Part shown: one piece after another, positions 14,358-22,759 of the stretch
Layout: every line of letters begins with the position of its first letter
Numbering within the stretch: position 1 is the stretch's first letter
Origin: DASUPK01 sp963797265
GTDB taxonomy: Bacteria > Actinomycetota > Thermoleophilia > Solirubrobacterales > 70-9
Assembly: GCA_963797265.1 (NCBI GenBank)
Contig: CAWCOY010000002.1
Coordinates: 434,001-498,000 of the forward strand
Reading direction: 5' to 3'
Length of the DNA: 64,000 bases
Made by a program: the position numbers and the translations under genes
The notes under the pieces: generated by a model
Told to the model about the DNA's origin: nothing
Databases searched by the model: none
Seen by the model: only the letters and a program-made list of their open reading frames with translations

Positions 14358-17192
14358 TCAGGCGCCGTGGCACTTCTTGTACTTCTTGCCCGAGCCGCAC
14401 CAGCAGGGGTCGTTCCGGCCGATCTTCTCCTTCTCGTCCTTCACGACCGTCTCCTGCTCGGGGATCGCGCCGCCGCCGTTGCCGGGCTGGCCTTCGATCG
14501 ACTGCTCGGCCGCCGCGTCCGGCCCGGAGGCCGTCGCGATGGCGGCCTGATCGAGCGCGGAGGGCTGGACGGCCGTCCCGCCCGAGTAGTCGAACCCGCC
14601 GATCTGCTGGGCGGGCGCGAACTCCTCCTGGGCCTGCGGTGCCACCTCGACCTCGACGTGGAAGATCAGCCTCGCGAACTCCTCCCAGATCGAGTGCATG
14701 AGCGCCTCGAACATCGAGAAGCCCTCGTTCTTGTAGGCGACCAGCGGGTCGATCTGGGCGAAGCCACGGAGGTGGATGCCCTCGCGGAGGTAGTCCATCT
14801 CGTAGAGGTGCTCGCGCCAGCGGTTGTCGATGATCTGCAGCAGGATCGCCCGCTCGAGCTGGCGCATGATCTCGTCGCCGAAGTCACTCTCCCGCTGGTC
14901 ATAGGAGGCGAGGGCATCGGCCAGCAGCTGCTCGCGCAGATCCTCGCGATCGGTCTGCTCGGGCATCAGTGCGGAGACGTCGACGGTCGAGGGCCAGAGC
15001 TGCTGGACCTGGACCTGCAGCTCGTCGAGGTCCCAGTCCTCGATCACGTCGCCGGGGGTGTACTGATCCACCAGGCTCGAGACGACCTCGCCGACACCCT
15101 CGCGAGCGGAGTCCGACATGTCCTTGCCCTCGAGGATCTCGCGCCGGTACTTGTAGATGACGCGGCGCTGCTCATTCATCACGTCGTCGTACTCGAGCAC
15201 CCGCTTACGGATCAGGAAGTTCTGCTCCTCGACCTTCTTCTGGGCGTTCTCGATCGTCCGGGAGAGCATCTTGGCCTCGAGCGGCTCCTCCTCCCCCTGC
15301 TCGTTCACCGGTCCGAGGCGATCGAGGATCTTGTAGATGCGCTCGCCGGCGAACAGGCGGATCAGATCGTCCTCCGCGGAGAGGAAGAAGCGCGACTCGC
15401 CCGGGTCGCCCTGGCGGCCCGAGCGGCCGCGAAGCTGGTTGTCGATCCGCCGCGACTCGTGCCGCTCGGTGCCGCAGATGAAGAGGCCACCGAGCTCGCG
15501 AACCTCCTCGGCCTCCGCTTCGCAGCTCACCTTGAGCTGCTCGATCATCGCCTTCTCCTCCCCCTCGTAGCTCTCGTCGCCGGGAGTGAGGCCGAGCTTG
15601 CGGAGCTCGGACGCGGCCATGCCCTCGGGGCTGCCGCCGAGCTTGATGTCGACGCCGCGGCCCGCCATGTTGGTGGCGATCGTCACGGCGCCCTTGCGGC
15701 CGGCCTGGGCGATCGTCTCGCCCTCGCGCTCGGCGTGCTCGGGCTTTGCGTTGAGCACGACGTGCTCGACGCCGCGGCGCTTCAGGTCCGCGGAGATCAT
15801 CTCCGAGACCTCGACCGAGATCGTGCCCACGAGAATCGGCTGGCCGGCCTGGTGACGCGCCTCGATCTCGTTGAGGACGGCATTCCACTTGCCGCCCTTG
15901 GTCTTGTAGATCTGGTCGTTGTGGTCGCCCCGGATCATCGGGACGTTGGTCGGGATCTCGACCGTCGGCACCTTGTAGATCTTCATGAACTCCTGGGCCT
16001 CGGTCAGCGCCGTGCCTGTCATTCCGGAGAGCTTGTCGTAGAGCCGGAAGTAGTTCTGCAGGGTGATCGTGGCGAGGGTCTGGTTCTCCTCGCGGATCTG
16101 CACGCCCTCCTTCGCCTCGATCGCCTGGTGGAGGCCCTCCGACCAGCGCCGGCCCTCGAGAATGCGGCCGGTGAACTCGTCGATGATCATCACCTGGCCG
16201 TCGACGATCTCGTACTCGACGCCGCGCTTGTAGAGGGACTCGGCCTTGAGCGACTGGATCAGGTGGTTGACGAGGGTGCCGTGCTCGCTCAGGTAGAGGT
16301 TCTCGACCCCGAGGAACTCCTCGGCCTTCGCGGTCCCCCTCTCGGTCGGCGCCACAGTCTTGTGCTTCTCGTCGTACTCGTAGTCGTAGTCGACCTCGCG
16401 AGTGTCCTTCGACTCGCCCAGGGACTTGAGCTTCTCCTTGTGGGGCTCGCCCTTCATCTGCTTGGCCAGCCTCGCGAACGTGTAGTAGAGGTCGGCGGCC
16501 TGCTCGGGGCGGCCGGAGATGATCAGCGGCGTCCGTGCCTCGTCGATCAGGATGTTGTCGACCTCGTCGACGATCGCGAAGTCGTGGCCGCGCTGCACGC
16601 ACTCCTCCAATGAGCCGGCCATGTTGTCCCGGAGGTAATCGAAGCCGAACTCGGAGTTGGTGCCGTAGACGACGTCGCAGGCGTACTTCTCGCGCCGCTC
16701 GGGGGGATCGTCGTCCTCCTGGATCGCGGCGACACTGACACCCAGCGCCTCGTAGATCGGACGCATCCACTCGGCGTCGCGGCGTGCCAGGTAGTCGTTG
16801 ACGGTGACCAGGTGCACGGCGTCCCCGGCGAGTGAGTTCAGGAAGACGGGGAGGGTGGCGGTCAGGGTCTTGCCCTCGCCGGTCTTCATCTCGGCGATGG
16901 CGCCCGAGTGGAGCACCATGCCGCCGATCAGCTGGACGTCGAAGTGGCGCTGGCCGAGCGTGCGCCGGGAAGCCTCTCGGACGAGCGCGAATGCCTCGGG
17001 GAGCAGGTCGTCGAGCGACTCGCCGTCACGGGCGCGCTTGCGGAGCTCATCGGCCTCCGCGCGGAGCTCCGCGTCATCGAGGAGCTCCATCTCGGGCTCG
17101 ATCCGATTGATCGACTCGACCCGTCCCTCGTACTCCTTGAATTGCTTCGACTCGCCCATTCGCAGGGCGCGGTCGATCAGTCCTCTGGCCAC
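14358..17192 (-). CDS. secA: Preprotein translocase ATPase SecA
   Basis: SecA is the cytosolic motor that pushes unfolded preproteins through SecYEG. The 944-residue length is typical. It starts at GTG 17192 (MARGLIDRALRMGESKQFKE). Visible features include the Walker A GEGKT in AEMKTGEGKTLTATLP, the DEAD-type box FAIVDEVDNILIDEARTP, the HWHD/DNA-helicase-like motifs in TIATNMAGRGVDIKLGG and RGRSGRQGDPGESRF, the helical scaffold region, and the C-terminal zinc tail GRNDPCWCGSGKKYKKCHGA (SEC-C, SecB/ribosome binding). A family B palindrome lies about 15 bases upstream of the start. Many secreted proteins in the window depend on this pathway. Confidence 0.97.
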   Translation of the reverse strand: MARGLIDRALRMGESKQFKEYEGRVESINRIEPEMELLDDAELRAEADELRKRARDGESLDDLLPEAFALVREASRRTLGQRHFDVQLIGGMVLHSGAIAEMKTGEGKTLTATLPVFLNSLAGDAVHLVTVNDYLARRDAEWMRPIYEALGVSVAAIQEDDDPPERREKYACDVVYGTNSEFGFDYLRDNMAGSLEECVQRGHDFAIVDEVDNILIDEARTPLIISGRPEQAADLYYTFARLAKQMKGEPHKEKLKSLGESKDTREVDYDYEYDEKHKTVAPTERGTAKAEEFLGVENLYLSEHGTLVNHLIQSLKAESLYKRGVEYEIVDGQVMIIDEFTGRILEGRRWSEGLHQAIEAKEGVQIREENQTLATITLQNYFRLYDKLSGMTGTALTEAQEFMKIYKVPTVEIPTNVPMIRGDHNDQIYKTKGGKWNAVLNEIEARHQAGQPILVGTISVEVSEMISADLKRRGVEHVVLNAKPEHAEREGETIAQAGRKGAVTIATNMAGRGVDIKLGGSPEGMAASELRKLGLTPGDESYEGEEKAMIEQLKVSCEAEAEEVRELGGLFICGTERHESRRIDNQLRGRSGRQGDPGESRFFLSAEDDLIRLFAGERIYKILDRLGPVNEQGEEEPLEAKMLSRTIENAQKKVEEQNFLIRKRVLEYDDVMNEQRRVIYKYRREILEGKDMSDSAREGVGEVVSSLVDQYTPGDVIEDWDLDELQVQVQQLWPSTVDVSALMPEQTDREDLREQLLADALASYDQRESDFGDEIMRQLERAILLQIIDNRWREHLYEMDYLREGIHLRGFAQIDPLVAYKNEGFSMFEALMHSIWEEFARLIFHVEVEVAPQAQEEFAPAQQIGGFDYSGGTAVQPSALDQAAIATASGPDAAAEQSIEGQPGNGGGAIPEQETVVKDEKEKIGRNDPCWCGSGKKYKKCHGA

Positions 17193-17206
17193 GGGATTAG
17201 GTTAAC

Positions 17207-17250
17207 GCGAGGGTGCTCCGAGGCAGAGCCGAGGAGCAACCCGTTTGACG
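17207..17250 (+). repeat. Family B palindromic repeat, copy B2 (upstream of secA)
   Basis: GCGAGGGTGCTCCGAGGCAG followed by AGCCGAGGAGCAACCCGTTTGACG. GGTGCTCC pairs with GGAGC(A)ACC to give the hairpin. It lies between hpf (ends 17265) and the secA start (17192), and would be transcribed as secA leader RNA. A further GACGGCGAAGCCGTC hairpin abuts it at 17246-17260. Confidence 0.85.
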
Positions 17251-17264
17251 GCGAAGCCGTCTGC

Positions 17265-17612
17265 CTAGGCCGTTTCGCCCCTTAACCGCTGCATGATCTT
17301 GCGCGTCCGGTGGCGGTTTCGCCGCTTCTCCCGGTGCTTCTTGACCTGGCGGCGGATGTCCTCCGCGAGCTCGTGGATCGAATGGAGCATGTCCGGAGAC
17401 GCCTCCTTGGCGCGAAGCGTGACCCCCTTCAAACCCAGGGTCGCTTCGGCGACCATCCGATCCGAGATCCGGGGGTTCTTCTCCTCGCAGAGCTCGACCT
17501 CGAGGGTGGCGAACTCGGACACCTGCTTGCCGACCCGCTGAAACCTCTGCACCACCGCCTCGCGAAGCTCGCCGGTCACCTCCACGTTCTTGCCTCGGAC
17601 CTCGATCCTCAC
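17265..17612 (-). CDS. hpf: Short-form ribosome hibernation promoting factor
   Basis: The protein has 115 residues from GTG 17612, chosen because AAGGAGG lies seven bases upstream; an open frame extends to 17672 without a better site. It has the HPF/RaiA (S30AE) fold with alternating strands and helices: VRIEVRGKNVEVTGELREAV, FATLEVELCEEKNPRISD, EATLGLKGVTLRAKEASPDM and a basic C-terminal helix (RRQVKKHREKRRNRHRTRK). The factor binds the 30S decoding region in stationary phase. It lacks the C-terminal dimerisation domain of long-form HPF, although actinobacteria often carry the long form. It is likely co-transcribed with secA. Confidence 0.85.
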   Translation of the reverse strand: MRIEVRGKNVEVTGELREAVVQRFQRVGKQVSEFATLEVELCEEKNPRISDRMVAEATLGLKGVTLRAKEASPDMLHSIHELAEDIRRQVKKHREKRRNRHRTRKIMQRLRGETA

Positions 17613-17681
17613 GTCGGCCTCCTTCCGTCGGGGTGGCGCTCGGATGCTACGCCCGCGACCTTCCGGCGGCAAGCAAAACGG

Positions 17682-18692
17682 TCAGCGGCGGTCCTGGCGC
17701 GGCACCTTCTTGAAGACCTTCCTCACCCGCGGCTCGGCAGGCACCTTGGGGACCTGGGACCCCTGGCTCGAGATCAGCCCGCCGGCCGCGGTCAGGAACG
17801 AGGTCGTCTGCGCCTCATCCAGCCCGGGCGCGTAGGGGTGCGAGCAGACATCGGCCGGGAAACGGGAGATCCTGGCGGCGCCGCGCTTTCCCTTGCCCTT
17901 GTGGGCCACCGCGTCGGTGAAGGCCGCGAAGGTGACCGAGTCCACCGCCGTGCCGATGTGGCTCGTGGTGCGGCCTGGGCAGACGCCCTGGATCAGGATG
18001 TTGCTCGCTCCGTCGAGCGCGGAGGTCGGGTGCTTTCCGCCCTGCGGCTGGACCGTCTCGTCGGTCAACGAGCGGACGGTCGTGTAGGAGACGTCGCCGG
18101 GAGTCTCGTCCGGCTGGGAGTTCAGGGCGCGCAGGAGGTGCGAGCCCTTGATCTGCTGCCAGTCAGCGGGTGGGCAGGGCGAGCTGGCGGAACATCCTCC
18201 GATGCCGATGTTCGTCCCATGTTGGGTGCCGGCGGCGGCGATCACGTCGCTCACCTTCCGGCGCAGGTCGGGCCAGTAGGTGAGCGCGAAGCGCGGCAGC
18301 AACCCACCCTGGCTGATGCCGATCACCGCGACCTTGCGGTGGGCAAGAGCGAACTCCTTGCGCAGCCCGTAGACCAGGTACTGCACCGAGATCTGGATGT
18401 CCGCCGTGGTGAAGTCGGGGAAGTTGACGTAACAGGTGGGGTGCCCATAGGCCTCGAAGGCGCCCTGGCCGATCAGATACGCCTGGTCTCCCGACGCACC
18501 TGTGCCCGTCACCAGCATGGTCGGGGTCACCGCAGCCTTGGTCGGGTCGATCGGGCATTTGACCGCCGCGTCGAGGTCAGCTTGCGGGACGGTCAGGCGC
18601 GGGCCACTCGCCAGCGCCGAGCCCGGGGCCGCGGCGATCAGTCCGAGAACTCCGCAGCAGCACGCGAGCGCGAGCTTCCTAGCTCCCCTCAT
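17682..18692 (-). CDS. Secreted lipase / alpha-beta hydrolase (CALB-like)
   Basis: The protein has 336 residues with an N-terminal signal peptide (MRGARKLALACCCGVLGLIA). The nucleophile elbow is VIGISQGGLLPRFAL (GxSxG). Upstream, TPTMLVTGTGASGD supplies the oxyanion region and AYGHPTCYVNFPDF is typical of secreted lipases related to Candida antarctica lipase B. Likely catalytic Asp and His follow in the second half (the His is probably in TTSHIGTAVDSVTF or CSHPYAP). The C-terminus ends in a basic segment (RVRKVFKKVPRQDRR). It probably hydrolyses external esters. It is a single gene, 18 bases from comF and on the same strand. Confidence 0.8.
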   Translation of the reverse strand: MRGARKLALACCCGVLGLIAAAPGSALASGPRLTVPQADLDAAVKCPIDPTKAAVTPTMLVTGTGASGDQAYLIGQGAFEAYGHPTCYVNFPDFTTADIQISVQYLVYGLRKEFALAHRKVAVIGISQGGLLPRFALTYWPDLRRKVSDVIAAAGTQHGTNIGIGGCSASSPCPPADWQQIKGSHLLRALNSQPDETPGDVSYTTVRSLTDETVQPQGGKHPTSALDGASNILIQGVCPGRTTSHIGTAVDSVTFAAFTDAVAHKGKGKRGAARISRFPADVCSHPYAPGLDEAQTTSFLTAAGGLISSQGSQVPKVPAEPRVRKVFKKVPRQDRR

Positions 18693-18710
18693 GCAGCAGA
18701 CACTATTCGC

Positions 18711-19463
18711 TCAGAGCGCGTGGGCGAGGGTCAGCGTGATCACCCTGCTGGAGCCGGCCGCCCGGAGCGCGCCCGCGCAGGCCGCCAGCGTCGCACCCGT
18801 CGTCCAGACATCGTCGACGAGAAGGACGGCGCTGGGGGCATCGGCGACTGCCCAGACGCGCGGCGCGCCGGTGAGCCGCTGTGAACGCCTGCGGCCCACC
18901 TGGCGGCGGCCGCGGTCGCGGCGGAGACACGGGCTGTACGGCAGTCGGGCCCGCTCCGACAGCGCGATCGCGATCTCCTCGGCGGGATCGAAGCCTCGCC
19001 AGCGCCACCGCCAGGAACCCGCCGGAACGGGCACCACGGCGTCCGGGGACTCCCGGTCGGGCAGGGCGCGCAGCATCGCCTCCGCGGCCACGCCGGCGAG
19101 CGAGAGCCTGCGGCCGAACTTGAGCCCGTGCACGACCCGCCGGGCCACTCCGTCGAACGGCGACGCCGAGACGGCCAGGTCCACGTCGGGCGGGCCCGGA
19201 TCTAGCACCCGAGGGGCCGCGGCGAGTTCGACCCTGCAGCGCTCGCAGATGACCACCTCCGCGGGCCGCGGGGCGCCGCAGGCCGCGCAGAGTGGCGGCG
19301 CGACCAGGGAGGCGATCGATTCGAGGCCGCGCGCCAGCGCGACTCGTTTGGGCGCGGCGGAGGCGATGGGCCGATCGTCCAGTCGGAGAGCTGACGAAAG
19401 TTGCGCCCATTGCCAAGGAGTAGGGTCAACCACGACACAGGGGGCACGACCGAGGGGAGTCAT
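18711..19463 (-). CDS. ComF-family phosphoribosyltransferase-like protein
   Basis: ComF proteins are linked to DNA uptake in naturally competent bacteria. The N-terminal zinc ribbon is CAACGAPRPAEVVICERC, and the C-terminal PRPP-binding loop is AVLLVDDVWTTGATLAACAG. The middle holds FDGVARRVVHGLKFGRR and GFDPAEEIA, the usual family positions. The start is uncertain. The open frame reaches 19463, only 3 bases from the divergent gene at 19466, which leaves no room for a promoter, so translation may begin at GTG 19433 or later. No other competence gene is in the window. Confidence 0.8.
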   Translation of the reverse strand: MTPLGRAPCVVVDPTPWQWAQLSSALRLDDRPIASAAPKRVALARGLESIASLVAPPLCAACGAPRPAEVVICERCRVELAAAPRVLDPGPPDVDLAVSASPFDGVARRVVHGLKFGRRLSLAGVAAEAMLRALPDRESPDAVVPVPAGSWRWRWRGFDPAEEIAIALSERARLPYSPCLRRDRGRRQVGRRRSQRLTGAPRVWAVADAPSAVLLVDDVWTTGATLAACAGALRAAGSSRVITLTLAHAL

Positions 19464-19465
19464 CG

Positions 19466-19933
19466 ATGGGACGGTTCGACATAACCCCCGAAGTGGCGGA
19501 GGAATGGCGCGGCAGATACCGCTCCTCCGTCGAGCCTCACGTGGACGGCGAGGTGCTGGCGGTCGGCGCCTTCCGGCCCACCGGAGCCGGCACGAAGATG
19601 GGGATCAGCAAGCTCCAGCTGGGGGCGCTCGCCTACGGCGCGGCCCACAAGATCGGCAAGAGCAGGGCGGGCGGGTTGCCGGGGCAGTTCGTCCTCGCCG
19701 TCACTCCGGACAAGCTCTACGCCTTCAAGTACAAGGCCGGCCGCAAGGGGATCACGATCAAGGACCAGGCCGCATCGTGGGACCGGGTCGGCCTGAAGGT
19801 CGACACGGACCCGCGCCAGACCACCACACGCCTCACGCTCGAGTGGCCGGACGGGGAGAAGATCGTCTGCGACCAGGAGGGCCTCGGTGACAACCCCTGG
19901 GCCGATGACGTGATCCGGGCGCTGCAGTCCTAG
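19466..19933 (+). CDS. Conserved hypothetical protein
   Basis: This is a 155-residue soluble protein with a good ribosome site (GAGGGGAG) before ATG 19466. It has no signal peptide or membrane helix. The middle part (GQFVLAVTPDKLYAFKYKAG, ITIKDQAASWDRVGLKV) looks like a beta-rich, PH-like or GRAM-like module that reads out a bound ligand; this is a structural guess. The end (WPDGEKIVCDQEGLGDNPWA) is followed by a short helix. It is not recognised as any named family and is divergent from comF with almost no spacer. Confidence 0.6.
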   Translation: MGRFDITPEVAEEWRGRYRSSVEPHVDGEVLAVGAFRPTGAGTKMGISKLQLGALAYGAAHKIGKSRAGGLPGQFVLAVTPDKLYAFKYKAGRKGITIKDQAASWDRVGLKVDTDPRQTTTRLTLEWPDGEKIVCDQEGLGDNPWADDVIRALQS

Positions 19934-19989
19934 CCTCGCGGGAACGCGAGCGCGACCCGTGATGGGCCGCGCGCGCAGTTCACTCGCTC

Positions 19990-21570
19990 TCAGGGCGCCG
20001 CGGTGAGCCCGACCCGCCGGACGAAATCATTGGCGGGATCGCCGCCGGACGGCTGCGACCAGAACGGCAACCAATCCCCGCCGTCCGTGTCCATGCCGAC
20101 GTAGTCGCCGGGGAAGAAGCCCCCCGCGTTCGGCATCAGGCGCATGTTGTAGGAGCTGTCCGTCAGCCTCACCTCATCGCCCCAGTTCGCCGGGTCCGCA
20201 CATGCCGTGGGGGTGGTCGGATGGCAGTGGACGAGGAACTCGTCGGTCGCCAGGTTGTCGACCTCCGGGGTCGCCTGGTTGGCGCGGAAGTCCGAGTAGC
20301 GGACCCCGATCGTGCCGTCGGCGAGCACGCTCACCACGGGATTGAACGCCTGCTGGTTGCCGAGACCAATGTCGGTGGGCGTCTGGTTGATCTTGATGGT
20401 CCGCGACCAGGTGCGCCCGCCGTCGAGCGACTGGGTGAAGGCGATGCTGCTGCGCGGCCCGAAGCGCATGTCCTGGAAGACCAGATAGATCGCAGCCGTG
20501 TTCGGGTCCACCGTGCCCTGCGGGATGATGTCGCCAGTTCGGATCACGCTGGCGGGGTCGTCCGGATCTACGACCATTCCCTGGAACGCGTTATGGCGGT
20601 CGACGATCGTCGGCCTCTGATCCCAGGTTGCGCCGTGGTCATCGGAGCGGAGCAGCGCGATGCTGAAACCGCGACCCGGCGGACGGTTGGCGAAGTTCTG
20701 AATCAGGTCGAAGAAATCGACCAGCTCGCCGTCGAACTCCTCATTGTCCGGCAGAACCACGATCTGGTTGCCGATCGTCTGATTCACGGTGCCCGGGTCG
20801 AAGATCTGACGACCGGGCTCCCAGGTGGCACCGCCGTCGGTGGTGCGGGCGAACCAGGTCGGCCCGCGGTAGCCAACCGCGTTCTCGCCCGCGATCGGCG
20901 AGGCGTTCTCGCCCGGCGGACCGATCAGACGGTCCCAGACCGCGTAGACGAAGCTTGAGTCGTTCGGGTCGGCCGTGAGGCTGTTCTTGTCGTTGAGTAC
21001 ATTCGGGTTCTCATCGCGCCTGAGAGTGACCGGATCGCTCCAGGTCGCGCCGCCGTTCGTCGATCGCATCACCAGCATCGCGTTGGGGTAATCGCCAATC
21101 CCCCCGGGGTTCGTGTCGGTCGAGAGGCTCATCAGGTAAGCGGTGCCGTCGGGGGAGAAGTCGACCCAGGGGTCAGAGGCGCGCTCGAAGCCGCCGCCGT
21201 TCGCCGCGGTGCCCCCGGTGCAGAGGGAGGAATTCGTGTTCGCGTTGGTGGTCCAGGTGAGGCCGCCGTCGAAGCTTGTGGCCGTCACAACGCCCTTGGA
21301 GCCGCCGTTGTTCCAGCGATCCTGCTGCCAGGCGGCGAGCAGGTTGCTCGGATTGGCGTGATTCACCGCCATCCACGGCTCGATCTCACTGTTGGGGAAG
21401 TTGGTGCCCGAATCGGGCTGATCCCCCACGCAGCCGTTGAGCGGGCTCGCTCCTGAGGCGAGCACCGCGGGACCTTCGTTTGCTGCCGGCGTCGCGACGG
21501 CCTGTGGCGCGAACGCAGCCAAGGCAAGGCCCGCGGCGACGATTGACGAGAAAACCGCGCGTCGCTGCAT
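19990..21570 (-). CDS. Secreted sialidase-like beta-propeller (Asp-box/BNR repeats)
   Basis: The protein has 526 residues. It starts at ATG 21570 (MQRRAVFSSIVAAGLALAAF) behind GGAGGAG, with a signal peptide cleaved after VATPA or nearby. At least five Asp-box motifs (SxDxGxTW) occur: SFDGGLTWTT, STNGGATWSD, TTDGGATWEP, SDDHGATWDQ and SLDGGRTWSR. They mark a six-bladed sialidase/neuraminidase-type propeller. No clear Arg triad or Tyr/Glu pair could be assigned, so enzymatic activity is uncertain; the group includes many extracellular glycan-binding proteins of unknown activity. It stands alone, with about 130 bases between its start and the neighbouring gene. Confidence 0.75.
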   Translation of the reverse strand: MQRRAVFSSIVAAGLALAAFAPQAVATPAANEGPAVLASGASPLNGCVGDQPDSGTNFPNSEIEPWMAVNHANPSNLLAAWQQDRWNNGGSKGVVTATSFDGGLTWTTNANTNSSLCTGGTAANGGGFERASDPWVDFSPDGTAYLMSLSTDTNPGGIGDYPNAMLVMRSTNGGATWSDPVTLRRDENPNVLNDKNSLTADPNDSSFVYAVWDRLIGPPGENASPIAGENAVGYRGPTWFARTTDGGATWEPGRQIFDPGTVNQTIGNQIVVLPDNEEFDGELVDFFDLIQNFANRPPGRGFSIALLRSDDHGATWDQRPTIVDRHNAFQGMVVDPDDPASVIRTGDIIPQGTVDPNTAAIYLVFQDMRFGPRSSIAFTQSLDGGRTWSRTIKINQTPTDIGLGNQQAFNPVVSVLADGTIGVRYSDFRANQATPEVDNLATDEFLVHCHPTTPTACADPANWGDEVRLTDSSYNMRLMPNAGGFFPGDYVGMDTDGGDWLPFWSQPSGGDPANDFVRRVGLTAAP

Positions 21571-21697
21571 ATCCCCACTCCTCCGTGATTGGGACAGCTC
21601 CGCGTCCTGGCCTACCCGAGCGGAAGGGTCCGAAACCAGAGAGGGCGTGAGAATCCCTCCACCGTTTGTCCAAGGTTTCCGATTTCGCGTAAGGCCT

Positions 21698-22741
21698 TCA
21701 GCCCAGCGGCCGGTCGGGATCGATGCCGTAGAGGCCGCCGACCACCAGCCCCCCGGCCGGGACCTGGGCACCAGGGAGCACGACGCACTCGCGGAGCATG
21801 GCGCCCGCTCCGAGGTCGCAGCCGTCGCCCACGACCACGGGCCCGTGCAGGCTGGCGCCCTCGCCGACGTGCGAGCCCGTCCCGATCAGGACCGGGGCAG
21901 TGACCCGCACACCATCGAGGTCGGAGCCGCCGCCCGCGTGGATCCCCTTGGACACCTCCGGCGCCGGCGGCTCGATTCCCACCTCGCCCGCCAGCGCGTC
22001 GAGATTGCCCTGCACGAACTCGCCGACCGACCCGATGTCGTTCCAGTACGCGTGGATCTCGTGCGAGAAGAAGGGGATGTCGCCGTCCAGGAGGGATGGG
22101 AAGACATCCATCGCCCAGTCGACGAAGCCCGGGGGCTGGTCCTCGTCGCCCGCCGGGCTCTTCCGGTCGGGCGGGGGAAAGTGATCGAAGATCTCCTTCC
22201 GGAACATGTAGATGCCGCAGTTCGCGAGGTCCGAGAGCGCTTCCGCCGGCTCCGGTTTCTCCTGGAAGCCCTGGATGCGCCCCTCGTCGTCCGTGATCGC
22301 CACGCCGAACTGGGTCGTGTCCTCCACCCTCTTCGTCGCGAGAGTGGCGATCGCGCCCCGCTCGACGTTCGCCTCGTGCGCCGCGCGCATCGCCCCCAGG
22401 TCGATGGTGGTGAGCGCGTCTCCGGAGATGATCAGGAACGAGTCTGTCTCGGAGAGGAAGTCGCGGACCTTCCCCACTCCGCCGGCTGTGCCGAGCGGCT
22501 CGGACTCCTCGCTGTAGGTGACCTCGAGGCCGAATTCCGAGCCATCCCCGAGCACCTCCTTGATCTGCTCGGGCAGGTAGGACACGTTCGTCACGATCTG
22601 CTTGAAGCCGTGGCGCCGGATCAGGTCAGCGATCCAAGCGATGATCGGCCGGTTGAGCACCGGCGCCACCGGCTTCGGCATCACGTAGGTGAGGGGCCGC
22701 AGCCGCGTGCCCAGCCCCGCCGCGAGGATCATCGCCCTCAT
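21698..22741 (-). CDS. NDP-sugar pyrophosphorylase with hexapeptide tail (first paralogue)
   Basis: The protein has 347 residues. The nucleotidyltransferase signature is MILAAGLGTRLRPLTYVMPK (GxGTRxRPxTxxxPK), with the second metal/sugar region SFLIISGDALTTIDLG and GFQEKPEP. The C-terminal part (VLIGTGSHVGEGASLHGPVV) is a left-handed beta-helix of hexapeptide repeats. The enzyme makes an activated sugar, GDP-mannose or dTDP/UDP-glucose, from NTP and sugar 1-phosphate; the exact nucleotide cannot be read from the motifs. A paralogue with the same layout lies at 28357-29430 next to PGI/PMI and a nucleotide-sugar dehydrogenase. Confidence 0.87.
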   Translation of the reverse strand: MRAMILAAGLGTRLRPLTYVMPKPVAPVLNRPIIAWIADLIRRHGFKQIVTNVSYLPEQIKEVLGDGSEFGLEVTYSEESEPLGTAGGVGKVRDFLSETDSFLIISGDALTTIDLGAMRAAHEANVERGAIATLATKRVEDTTQFGVAITDDEGRIQGFQEKPEPAEALSDLANCGIYMFRKEIFDHFPPPDRKSPAGDEDQPPGFVDWAMDVFPSLLDGDIPFFSHEIHAYWNDIGSVGEFVQGNLDALAGEVGIEPPAPEVSKGIHAGGGSDLDGVRVTAPVLIGTGSHVGEGASLHGPVVVGDGCDLGAGAMLRECVVLPGAQVPAGGLVVGGLYGIDPDRPLG

Positions 22742-22759
22742 CGCGCGAAGGCTCTCAGA

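Noticed and set aside
14295..16613. Long plus-strand open frame opposite secA (and similar ones opposite the atp genes and the LCP gene)
   Set aside because: Typical antisense shadow in G+C-rich DNA; no recognisable domains, and the opposite strand encodes SecA with full motifs.
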